Origin: Halichondria panicea
Lineage: Eukaryota; Porifera; Demospongiae; Suberitida; Halichondriidae
Length of the DNA stretch: 64,000 bases
Assembly (NCBI RefSeq): GCF_963675165.1
Contig: NC_087392.1
Location: 5,587,442 to 5,651,441 of the forward strand
Reading direction: 5' to 3'
Shown: positions 9,801-19,522 of the stretch, one piece after another
Layout: each line of letters opens with the position of its first letter
Position numbering within the stretch: the stretch's first letter is position 1
Position numbers and translations under genes: made by a program
The notes under the pieces: model-generated
Seen by the model: the letters and a program-made list of their open reading frames with translations, nothing else
Database searches by the model: none
What the model was told of the DNA's origin: nothing

Positions 9801-11559
9801 GGATATAGCATAGGGAGACAATATCCAACCTCTCTTTCAGCATCTGTATTAGCTTCTTTGCCTTTTCCTTATCTGTAACGTTTTGCTTAATACAATGTTC
9901 AATATCCTTTTTCTTGAATCCTAATACTTCAACGTGTCGATTGACACGGTTGATTTCTTGTAGTGGGCCTGAGGTGTATGAGCGTGATGTAACCAGCACA
10001 GAACAGTTGTGTAGGCGATTCCCTCGAATGATTTCCCAAAAAATAGTCCTCTTATCAGATCGTTGCTTACTGCTCAGCTCGTCAAAACCATCAAAGATGA
10101 ACATGACTCCGGAACCTGACGTCTTTTGTATGTACTTCACGATTTGCTCCTTTAGTTCAGGGTCGTCAGCGTTTATTAGGTCAGAGAGTGAGGCAGCTGT
10201 GTGACCTCTTAGTTCCCTTAGTGGTTTGAGGATAACAATGTGGTGGTCCTTGATGAGCTTCCCTTGTGCCCAATCAATGCATATCTTCCTGCTGAGTGTG
10301 GTTTTGCCTACTCCTGGGGCTCCGTCCATTACAACAGTGTACCTGTTTGGTGCAGCTGTTTCAGGATCGCCACTTAAAGGCTCGAAGACCTGTTCTAGCG
10401 TAATCGCTTTCTTTCTCTCAATAATATTGTCCACATTACCAGTAGCGTAATCATACTGGATTGATGGTTGATGTTTAGCTTGAGTTAAGCGAATCTGTTT
10501 CTTTCTCTCTATTAGAGCTAGTTTTGTAAACTTCTCTTTCAATGGTGGTGGCCAATCGTCTGGAAAAGGTGACATCTGTTTGTACCTGTCTTTGAGGAAG
10601 CTGGTGTACCTCACAACACATTCTGGAGTGGGGTCACTGCTAGGCTGTGAGCTACTTGTTGATAGGCTTTTTGTGTATATCTTTTCTTGTATTTTATCAG
10701 CCAATGTGATCATTTGAACAGTAGGTTTTCTTAAAGCTTTGTCTATTTCTGCCCACGTTAACTTTGTGTTTTGATCGTATCGTTGTTCTAGGGCTTCCCT
10801 TAAGCAGGTTCCACATTCATCTTTATTATTGTGTTTAATGATATTGAGGGTACTCTTATCAAGGCCCAGTGCTAGGCCTAGGTTGTACCATTTTGGACTG
10901 ACTTCATAAAGTTCAGTGTACATTTCGTTGAAGTCTAAGTATTGACTACCAGCCGGTGTTGTTTGACTTGAACTTGCTGTAGAATGTTGTTGGCTTGTGT
11001 CATCATCAGTCTCATAATATTCATCGTCAGATTGTAGTGAGTTGTCACTTTCATACTGCTGTATACATGTATCACTATCATCACTCTCGTACTGACGTGA
11101 GCTATCTGCCAACTGTTGAGGGATATCAAGGTGAACCCTTATGTCAAGTGGAGTATCTGATGAACTAGTTTCGTACTTTTTTCTTCTAGTTCCCGTAGAC
11201 AACGGACGTGTACTTGTAGCTATAGAATTAAGCTGTTGAGGGCTATCGAAACACACCCTTTTAGCTGGTGGAGTACCCAGACAGTCATAATCTTGAGGAC
11301 TAGCCTCTATTTGTTCAGTGTTAGCGCTAATGGACGATTGGAAATGATCACTTGACTGTGAATGAGTGCTAGTAGTCATCTGAGTGGTATCTGAAACAGT
11401 GATACATTGTTCTGTTCTAGTGTGAGAGGAGTGTGGGCCGTAAACAGTTGGTGGCCAACTAGTGTGTTGAGCTGACGGACTGTGACTGCTCACTTGTTGT
11501 GGCTGTTCATTCTTTTGTTCTCCTTGTGTCGGTGGAGATAGATCCATGCTTTCGTACAT
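6835..11559 (-). CDS. NLR receptor: Death-like domain, NACHT NTPase, leucine-rich repeats
   Basis: A single-exon frame of 1574 residues, start ATG at 11559. Residues 1-200 are Ser/Gln/Asp-rich and look disordered, with two related KRVCFDSPQQL / IRVHLDIPQQL segments. Residues about 205-290 resemble a Death-fold domain (LGLALGLDKSTLNII, ALRKPTV). NACHT follows: Walker A GAPGVGKTT at about 412, Walker B VMFIFDGFDEL at about 483, sensor-1 SVLVTSR at about 520, and the NACHT-associated LHLTIQEFLAARYLA at about 707. From about 900 to the end are repeated LxxLxLxxN/C units (LRRs). This order is that of bona fide NLRs, cytosolic immune sensors that oligomerise on ligand binding, known to be expanded in sponges. 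The frame is complete with no inactivating change seen. It lies antisense between two groups of SMARCAD1-like exons. The ligand and partners are unknown. Confidence 0.93.
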   Translation of the reverse strand: MYESMDLSPPTQGEQKNEQPQQVSSHSPSAQHTSWPPTVYGPHSSHTRTEQCITVSDTTQMTTSTHSQSSDHFQSSISANTEQIEASPQDYDCLGTPPAKRVCFDSPQQLNSIATSTRPLSTGTRRKKYETSSSDTPLDIRVHLDIPQQLADSSRQYESDDSDTCIQQYESDNSLQSDDEYYETDDDTSQQHSTASSSQTTPAGSQYLDFNEMYTELYEVSPKWYNLGLALGLDKSTLNIIKHNNKDECGTCLREALEQRYDQNTKLTWAEIDKALRKPTVQMITLADKIQEKIYTKSLSTSSSQPSSDPTPECVVRYTSFLKDRYKQMSPFPDDWPPPLKEKFTKLALIERKKQIRLTQAKHQPSIQYDYATGNVDNIIERKKAITLEQVFEPLSGDPETAAPNRYTVVMDGAPGVGKTTLSRKICIDWAQGKLIKDHHIVILKPLRELRGHTAASLSDLINADDPELKEQIVKYIQKTSGSGVMFIFDGFDELSSKQRSDKRTIFWEIIRGNRLHNCSVLVTSRSYTSGPLQEINRVNRHVEVLGFKKKDIEHCIKQNVTDKEKAKKLIQMLKERLDIVSLCYIPLNCRIVLYVYQQQDTLPDTLTQLYEVFILYTLKHYKNKIFQEREHEIDNEEIEHANTIKKLPTQVIKCLDCLSETAFTGMTQDKLIFERTEVTKERDALSLGLLNLIKCTGVLEAHYYQFLHLTIQEFLAARYLALTKSNKDKLEFITSKIGDDRFRMTLLFLSGLTQLNFLPIEQAFPAPKSIDTRVEHRYKNKTKSLRTEEKYRFLFLAHLQYESRQTTQNWLLPCLVTNSLNLSEHSLSQFDCLVLANFLALTPKDHVWDEINLSQCSLTNDRFMTIITKKHSQRDIPVLCLTKQLDVTSNKINAEDLHVLMPLLSEESKVDSISIPHHESCTQSGGARKLINLHFCQHSTDNQTVLSSREMIVPTESKICSGILTQFLKFIRPEFLTLLSLAGPKAFEDCPDCSGSGNEAWESVCNVIKNIQHLQIHKSQFHLNDITTLMAALQNKRNLRTLRLHGNTISHEGLIHLRNNLPVNVRAHISTSDKVKLAMSVHKDKLVHVDIESPDEYIQDVDSEDLFMPFMPLLEEDLPSELHRVTVTTKSFVPKALLRSIGNSKTVISLILAELSNEEFTEYAGELRDMLKKTDSLQTLKLDSCKLNDTSIKQLEDGLLLNPTVALKLKYSSWGDSSWRNALLTVRSRNLCELNLGFTLNEENVRQLSEIVTTCKQLQVLEVRLSGNSKIFFHALSDNQSLRELSIETTGKMAILLFQTLPSTSITTLDLSMPFGSVGLGNEGSLAFKEFILGSKVLTVLRVYMCGLTDAAFNGITFTKDSPLRELILNNNYKLENGWTELFNGLCSSCITTLDVRYNNLNGEECCTALKCLLINNKTLTVLKIGRWRETNHDMVCCVADALSQNCSLMELTISTKLTTAGWTKLFESLHENTMLNTLDCSGYLQVAGLQVWYQNNEVAKSLCEMLIHNQNLQNLSIDDEFIEGHLKEFAMAYIQRKPVLNLTVRYLEDKLVKEIEGLETDTDKEYNIRNRY

Positions 11560-12066
11560 GTGTCTTTATTCGATAAGCTGTATATTTATAAAAAGTACGT
11601 ACGTATTATAGTGCTTGTATAAGTCTTCTTTGCTGGCACTTACATTGTTTGTAGATTGGAAAATACAGTTCACATTCTTTTGACAGATCTCAAACTTTGT
11701 GGATGTTGTCTAAGCAGCACAACTTGTTACTGAATGCTTTAATCATGCAGCTGCATACATTCTCATGTAATGTACAGTAAAACTGTTTGTTGTCTCTGTG
11801 GTCTGCATGTTCTGGTCACATGACTATCATTATAGCATTGTGATTGTCATCACTATAGCTTCCGGCATTAGCTGAAGTATGACTTGTTCAGCTTCTGGTC
11901 AATGAATAGTCTAAAATTGTGGTTGAGCCTATAAGGCAGTGTAGGGGCTTACATGTGTATACAGTCGCAGTACTCCTGGTATAACATACGATCCTTGCCA
12001 GAACACCTTCCTACATGTTCATACTCTCTCATTCATTTTGTATGCCCCCTCCATACATGCATGCAG
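11560..12066. other. Spacer 5' of the NLR gene; ends in a repeat of the 4928-5006 intron
   Basis: The left part is A/T-rich, with TATATTTATAAAAAG at about 11580, close upstream of the NLR start on its transcribed side. It may serve as NLR promoter and leader. From about 11984 the sequence repeats the segment at 4928-5006 nearly exactly, so the duplicated block includes intron as well as exon. No exon was recognised. Confidence 0.4.
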
Positions 12067-12535
12067 GGATGTGACGGTCCTGAGGCTGGTGGGTGCACGT
12101 GGTGGGACAGTGGAAGAGGACATCCTCCAGTTCTAGTCTGCACAGAGCAAGCTGCGACTGGAGCACGACCTCACAGCCTCCACTGACCACGGTGAGGGAC
12201 GAGAGGGACATGGTCACAATATTGACACTGTATTGACACACTGTAAGCTAAAAAGCTTTTGTGAATTACATTTGAATGTAGTTATTCATGACTGTTCAAG
12301 CTGTGCTATGGTAGCTAGCTGAGAGGACACAAGAGTCTGTTTTATAATTACAGCAGATTAACAAGCAACTATACATGCATGCATGTTACTAATTGACCTA
12401 AACAATATTTGTAAACCTATTGCATTTTACTATTCTTTACTGTTTCCCCTTCATTCTCCAGATGATAAATTGAACGTGACTGGTCTCCTACAGAAGGGTC
12501 TAGCAAGATCTCAAACTATGAACCTCCCAACCTAA
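12067..12535 (+). pseudogene. SMARCAD1-like C-terminal exons, second copy
   Basis: Exon 12067-12191 is a near duplicate of 5007-5125 (DVTVLRLVG, GGTVEEDILQ, SAQSKLRLEHDLT). It is 6 bp longer and has the same TTCTAG insertion giving an in-frame TAG. A last exon at 12462-12535 follows a TTCTCCAG acceptor, joins in phase, and encodes DDKLNVTGLLQKGLARS, ending in TAA. This resembles the SMARCAD1 C-terminus (ADIATLLKTSMGL). If the shared TAG is real, the protein would end about 40 residues early. Because both copies carry it, it predates the duplication: either the gene was already dead or the shorter end is tolerated. Confidence 0.65.
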
Positions 12536-13185
12536 CGTTGACTATTGAGTTTAGTTCTCATTAAAAAATTCCTTGAACTCCCTCAACATCATTCAGATCA
12601 GTATGTTTTATTGTCAGTGAATGCAGTGATTTTTGTAAAAGAAATACTACACTTTCGTTTTTGTGAGTATCTGACAATTTGCTAGTGACACACACTAAAG
12701 CTAGATAGGTGAATCGCTCACTGGGATATTCATTAATCGAAACACATAATCAGAAATCAACTTTTATGGTAGTACACCTATAATGTCCATGTAAAATGTC
12801 CAGCGCATTAATTTATGCAGGTGTTTGTGGGGGACATTGTTACTGAATGGAAGCCATAGCATGCAATGTGCACTATAGGATATGACACTCCAATCAACCA
12901 ATAATCTGTTATTATATGCATGGCTACTAACAAACTAGCCATGCATCCTTGAGAGAACACTAATTATTAATTCAACAAGAGATAACTTTTCATAGGCAGA
13001 TATCAATGGCGTGTGAGCAAAACGGTAATGTCCCAGTCCTCATAAGAAAAGGTGAATAAAGAGTGCAAAAACACAGACACACACACAGACATAGCACATT
13101 AGAGCAGACACAGCAAGGTGTCTCTATAGTGAGACCACACACTGACTGAAGGTATATAGCTAAAGAGAACATTAGTCTTAGAGTT
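12536..13185. other. Convergent spacer between SMARCAD1-like end and FIP1L1 3' end
   Basis: About 650 bp, A/T-rich, with a short ATGCATGGCTA/TAGCCATGCAT inverted pair at about 12916 and 12935. It should contain the 3' untranslated regions of the genes on both sides. No other coding or RNA gene was recognised. Confidence 0.4.
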
Positions 13186-16100
13186 CTAGGAAGGAGTTCT
13201 TGATCTAGAGCGAGAGTCTCTGGTTGTGTCAGCATCAGTAGTGGCTTTGGTCTTCTCTTTGCGGCTGCTTCTCTCATTATCCTTGCTCCTGCTTGTACTG
13301 CGGTGGCGACGACTCGACCTACACGAGTAACCATAGCAGCAATTACATGTGAGAACACACAGCGAAGTGCATGACAGTCTATATATGCAATTGGCAAACG
13401 TACTGCAGTCTTATCAGGTACTTATTACTTGCTCAAACACTTGGCAATAAACACAAGAGTGTAAGAGCTCTAGGTAGATTTACGTGTACTTTGTTTCTGC
13501 GCACAGCTGAGTTAATTTTTTTTGAAACTTGAAAACACTCAAATAATATCAAAAACAGAACATGAAGACACTCACCGTTCGTGTCTTGAACGATCTTCCC
13601 GGTGCTCTCGTCTGCTGCTCTTCTGCTATACAGAAACAAACACAATCAATACAAGCATCAGTGTGATACAAGCAACAGTGGATATAAAATGGCCACAGAC
13701 ACTCTTCAATAGAGAGAGCTGCACAGCTACAGGCAGTAGGAGGGTGCATAGCCAATACCAACATACGCTCACCTTTTCTCGTTCTTTGTCACGGTCGTGT
13801 CTGTCGCTCCGATGGTGCTCACGGTGATGACGACTGCTACGACTGCTGCGTTCACGATCTCGCGAGCGTGACCTGAACAAGAGATATTAATGCCTCGTTA
13901 AAATGGTTCTAAATGATTAAAGCTAACCATACATTGTACCGTAGCCCTCCAGCAATTATGTACACAGGACTATTATATAACGAACACCATTGGAGAGCTA
14001 GGAGGTGACCTTTGTTGAGGGATTGCTTACTACATACACAAACTGTTCATTTAGAACCTGGGTGTATCCCTTCAGGGGTGGCCATTAAGATGGGTTCCAT
14101 TGAAGACAGTGTACACGTACTAATACTGCCAGTTATATTATAGCATCAATAACCCCCCCCTCACCTGGACCTCCTGCGGTGTCTCCGGGAGGAACTCTTC
14201 TTGTAGCGCTCGTACGATGAGCTGCGAGAACGAGAACGAGACGAAGTGGATCGAGACGGGGATCTACTGCGTGGGCGGAACCCCTCAAAGAGCTCAGGGG
14301 GAGGTGGTCCCATGGCCGGGTCCCAATGAAAGGGGGCACCTACACAATAAGTGGGCGTTGCCTAGAATTAATGAACCGTTACCACAATTATCTATGTTCT
14401 ACGTACTAGTTAATGCACGGTTGCGAGTGCTCTATGGATATTATTGGCCAAGTGGAAGTTCGAGAAGCTTATGTAGCTCGAGGCGAAGCCGAGTGCTACA
14501 TGATGCTTCGAGAACTTCCGCGAGGCCAATAATATCCATTGAGCACGAGCGTAAAACAGTGCATTAACTGGTTTGTAGTTTTTAGCTTCTTGCAGCTACC
14601 AATAGCTATCGGCTCTAGTATAGAGCTAACTACTAAGTAGAATAGCAACCTTCTACGAAAAGATTTTGCTATTTCTGATTCTGGAGAGACTGCAATGGCC
14701 TTCAACGTACTGGTAAGCAAAACTAGCCTTTACTCGAGAATAAAGCCTTTGTTAGCAAGATAGCATTGCTAGAAGCTTATAGAATCACTTAGCTGTACTC
14801 GCATTGCAACCATGGAGCAGTTGTAGCTATTATAAAATTCGATGGCTTAAAAATCAATTATTTTGACCACCAACCGTGCTCTAACTACCCCAGCCGTGCT
14901 CTAACTACCAAACTGTTCCAAAAATGCCAACCACAGAATAATAGAGCAAGGTCTGTGGTTACTACAGTTGTAGATCCTAGTCTATGGCATTTGTTAGCAT
15001 AGTTTTTCCTTTGATCTTTGTACAAAAAAACTACAAATGAGAAGATAATTTCCTACACACAGTTTTTCCAAACATGAATAATGTAAGTACACACAGTTTT
15101 ACATGAGATAATTTCCTAGACACAGTTTTTTGTTGAGTGCTTCTTTTATTGTAACTCAGTACACTCACCGTGTAGCATGTCAGGGGGCATGGGGGGTAAG
15201 CCCCTCTCATCAAATGACATTGGACCATGATCTCCTGGCGGTGGAAATGGCAATCCTGTAACCATAGAAACAAACAATGGTAATCAATACACGCACGACA
15301 CTGGAGAGAGAGTTGGTTCATTCTATTTACAAGTAAGGCTAAGGACATTTTTAATATTACTCTGACAATTGTGCTTCCTAATGAAGAACAACTAGAAAAC
15401 GTAATAGGCATAGAAAAGTTATTAAAATAATAACGTGCAATGTACCCGGGAAGGGAGGATGCATTCCATCAGGCATGCCCCCCATTCCCATGCCCATGCC
15501 TGGAGGGGGCATAGGGGGAAACCCGTGTTGAGGGGGCGGGAGGTTGGGTAGACCACTGCCGTCTGGTGGTCTCACTCCAAACATGGCGGCCATTGCTGCG
15601 GCTAGGTTATGGTCTCCAGTGGGCGGGGCTCCGTGGAAAGGTGGGGGGAATCCAAAGGGAGGGGGCGGGAGGTTGCCTAGCGATGATGGTGGTAGCATTG
15701 GGGCTGTATGTGTGGGCGGGGTATAGGTGAGTGGGTGTGATGAAAGGGACAGAATAGATTTTAATGACTCCTACATCCTGCCACAAAGTCTAAACACACA
15801 CACACACACACACACACTTACGTGGCATGAGTGATGGTTTCAGAGGCATGTTGATGATGGTATTGGTCCTGTACGAGAGAGAGAGTAATGTGACAATACA
15901 CACAGAGAGAGGGGTACACTCACTGTGTCGGTAGCTCTGGAGTAGCCCTGCCATCTGATTCACCTCCACCACCTGTGTGTGGGCAGAGCATCTATAAAGT
16001 ACTGTAACTTAAGCAATAAAGCTATCAAAGAGCTACAAAATACACCGTTGAAATAGGACAATCCCACTAGAGTTACAAACACTCAAAGTTAGCCATCAAA

Positions 16101-19100
16101 AGAGGTCTCATCTCTCAGAGAGAAAAGATCACCAAGCATACAAATACTGAGCTTGCTATAAAGTAATTAGTACATGTCTGACAAACGTGCAGCTGGCCAA
16201 TCTTACCGTCAGCGTCCGGTGTTTTGCCACGTTGAGCGGTGGCAGCAGCTGCAATGGATGTGTGGGAGATGGGGGCAGACACAACTGAGGGAGAGAGACA
16301 GATGGTTGTGGTACTAGTGACACTGTGGCTCAATCTACGAGAACTGACTTCTATTTCTAAATGCTCAAAGCTTCACTAGTGCATATAACACATCATCCAC
16401 ACCATACCTCGTACTTACAGAAACAATTTCTTGGACTTACGACACTACCGTATAGCGGGTAATTTTCATGGGGTAAAAATTTTTTACTTCGTGGGCAAGC
16501 TGACCTCCACGAAACCCTAGTTACTGGAACACATGTAATCTAGTGCAGGCAAAGCAGCCAAACGAAATTTTTTACCCCACGAAAATGATCAGGAATGTGC
16601 CCACAATTGTCTAAGAGGTGTCTATTCTTTCAATCCTCACTCACAAGGAGCACATTTATTACTCATGGGCACTGATCACACAAATTTAACTTTTATAGTC
16701 TAAAATGAGGTAAACTAGGCCTCCTAAGAGGTGGTTAGTACCAACCACCACCAGCAACCACTGTGGACACATCCCTGCACTACAGTTGATAAGAGGCCCC
16801 AGTAGTACCAAGAGTCATAATAAAGGTGATGGAGTATCAAACGTAGCATAGCCTTGTATCAGAAAGTAACGTGACTCTTCCTATCTGAAACGCGTGATCA
16901 ATTTGGCAAAGTTAACTGGCGGCTCCAGGCACCTGATTGGACAGTTACCAAGCAGGAAGTCACGTTACTTTCCGGATGCAAGCCTATGCTATGTTTGACT
17001 CTCTTTCTCCTTTTAATTATAGACTCTTGGTGGTAGTAGTATGGTTCTTACCGGGGGGTTGGCCAGGAGGCAGAGGCAGAGGAAGAGGAAGCTTGGACAT
17101 CGATGAAGGGTATACCATAGCCTCAGAGGTCACCAGGGGTCGATTACTCTGGACCTGGTACAAGAACTCTATATACTATATACACACACACGGCCATGGG
17201 TAACAAGCTACAGCCGTGTACTAGCTGGTGGGTGGAGCTGGAGCTTGATATGTATGTACACACTACATACTACAACCATCAGTCTTAATTCGCACAAAAT
17301 ACAGAAAAACTGGACAATTTTTTTTTTTCAATTTTACAGATCTGTATAATTATTACAGTTGCATGCTTTGTGATGACGTCATAGTAGACATGTACATGCA
17401 TGATAATTATATGATAAATGGTCAACAGGTAAGCAGCAGCACACAGCAGATATTCAACTAGTGTCTGATTAATGGGACGACTAATAATAACACAACTAGA
17501 GTACCAGGTTTGCTGAGTCACTTGAAGGCTTACGGCTATTTTGTTGAGGTTTCCAACTTCAGTTTTCATTTTACGCTGTTTGTCACAATATAATCGCCAC
17601 GTTTCCTCAGTGAAGCCATAGTTGAAGTAATCAGTAATATCAGCACCTGAGGCAAAGGCAGAGTAGAACTGATACAAAATGACGTTAATTAGATGATGAT
17701 TTTAGCTACCAAAATCAGTCTAAGAGGATATGAACACACTACATGGAGCTCTCAATGAGTTGCACTACAGTGTTACTGAAATTGAATACTCAAACTATTC
17801 CACACGAGTCTAATAAGATATATCTCCCTCCACCCACCCACACACACACCCTCACACGCCCACTCACCTGGTAGTCTCCACGGCTTGTCGGCTACCTCTC
17901 CTATATCCATCTCGAGGAGTGACTGACCATTGATCTGAGGCACTGTCTCGAGGTCCACCTTCCTGGCCACACCCACTGCACCTGGGGTAGTCAATATTTA
18001 ACAATTAAATTAATGGACACAAAACTTGGTACCTACAATACGGTTAATTAACACCCACCTTGAGTGGCGGGTAACCGTGGGTAACCAGGCTGTCGGTTGT
18101 AAATATTCTCAGTTTTGATTTCTCCTATTGTGATCTGCACATCGTCATCGTCACTCTCGCTGTCCTCCTCTTCATCTTTATTGCCTCCACCATCTTCTGT
18201 ACTCTGCTGTAGAGAAGGATACCAGTGTGAGCACATGAACACCAGTTACAATAGCAACAGTTATTATAATATCTGTAATGGTTACTAAACACAGCCCTGG
18301 AAGTGTTAGCAAGCTAGCACTGTTGGTCTACCACTGTGTGTGAGTGCTGCACATACAATACTCAGGACAATACTCAGGGGGGGTGGCCTACATAATCAGG
18401 TTTCACTCTTCAATCCTAGAATAGCGTACTGTACCATTGCACTCGTCTCCTCTACAGGTGCTGAGTCAGCAGTGGCGACCTCATTATTGATCTCAGCTGG
18501 TGGGGGTAAGGGGGTGTGGCTTGGTTCTCTGTATGGGGGGGGGGGGCAATTGATCAGTGTACACACTGGGACAGACATTGCATTCAGTTTGGGTAGTAAT
18601 GTGGTCAGAAATTAGTGCAAAGGTCATGGTGGCCAGGAAAATAAAAACAAATAACAAACAACACACATGCATACATATATAAAATGGTTATACACTCTCT
18701 AATATGGCCTTTTTTGTCATCATTCCCAGGTTTAAGTGGGTCAGGATCGCTGGGTATAATGTCATAGAGACACACACACACACACACATACACACACGTA
18801 CAAACATAAAAATCTCTCAAAGGTATTTTGGCTTGAACATCATTCCCTACTTAGTAGAATAGGGTCAGAATCGCTTTGTGGGATATTATCACAGAGACAG
18901 ACAAACAAACAAACAAAAAACAAACAAAAAACAAAAAAATGGCCTCTCAGATTCGCCTAGTAATCATCATTCCACAGAACCCACTGCCCGCCCACACACA
19001 CACACACACACACACACACCCACTCACTCCAGTAGATCCGTCTCCTCAAAAGTGGGCGTCGGCTCTCTGTTGTACAGAAACATACTTTGTCAGTCTCGGC

Positions 19101-19300
19101 TTTATAAATTTTTTTAACAGCCCTACCTTCCATTTTCTTGTACTATTTCTGGTGTATCTTTATCTGGTGTTAAAAGCTTCAAACCTGCGCGACACAAGGA
19201 ACAATAGTTATAGTGTAACATAGCAAGCTTGCTGTTAGTTACCTTCGTCCTCGCAGTCGCCGTACAGCCACTTATCTTCGTCTGCAACATCCACTGCCAT
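13186..19300 (-). CDS. FIP1L1: Pre-mRNA 3'-end-processing factor FIP1 (FIP1L1)
   Basis: FIP1 is the CPSF subunit that binds U-rich RNA and links poly(A) polymerase to the cleavage complex in the nucleus. Seventeen exons join in frame to 566 residues (human about 594): 19300-19243, 19184-19127, 19066-19028, 18528-18435, 18206-18059, 17981-17868, 17646-17534, 17154-17052, 16284-16207, 15972-15924, 15868-15822, 15703-15446, 15255-15169, 14339-14165, 13872-13773, 13622-13576, 13318-13186. The N-terminus has the acidic KWLYGD motif, then an acidic [14 protein letters not shown] stretch. The Fip1 motif spans two exons: [32 protein letters not shown] and [10 protein letters not shown] long Pro/Gly/Met-rich region follows (GMGMGMGG), and the C-terminus is rich in Arg/Ser and Arg/Asp/Glu dipeptides, as in the animal family. 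A partial duplicate lies at 1-3478. The start codon faces TXNDC15. Confidence 0.93.
14408..14569. mobile_element. 162-bp near-perfect hairpin element in a FIP1L1 intron
   Basis: The ends GTTAATGCACGGTTGCGAGT and its imperfect complement ending GTGCATTAAC bracket long inverted arms (GGATATTATTGGCC / GGCCAATAATATCC; GAAGTTCGAGAAGC / GCTTCGAGAACTTC). The matching intron of the duplicate copy (242-439) lacks it, so it was gained in this copy or lost in the other. It is a foldback or MITE-type element with no coding capacity. Confidence 0.7.
16446..16595. mobile_element. One-ended TACCGTATAGCG MITE-like repeat in a FIP1L1 intron
   Basis: It starts with TACCGTATAGCGGGTAATTT and matches the copy at 1712-1860, including its missing right terminus. 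Presence in both FIP1L1 copies means the insertion is older than the duplication. Confidence 0.6.
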
Positions 19301-19522
19301 TTTTTTGAGCCTCTTTATAGTTCGCCACGTGGTGGGCACCTGATCCAGATGCGTGGGGAGTCATTTAACAGCTTGTTACAAAGAAGACCATTTCCCTCAA
19401 TTAATGGCTGACTCAGCATAGCAACTATTTTGACATTATCTGGATGTATCCACTGATTAAGACTGCTCTGAGGTCTGTGAGATGCATGAATTGTCTAGAG
19501 AAGTGACTACCGCAAGTCTATC
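19301..19522. promoter_or_regulatory. Bidirectional promoter region between FIP1L1 and TXNDC15
   Basis: Only 222 bp separate the start codons of these two divergently transcribed genes, so they must share promoter sequence. A GCCACGTGG palindrome (E-box core CACGTG) lies at about 19324-19332, on the FIP1L1 side. Transcription start sites cannot be placed from sequence alone. Confidence 0.5.

Noticed and set aside
7790-10450. Plus-strand frames of 64-168 codons
   Set aside because: They are antisense shadows of the long NLR coding exon.
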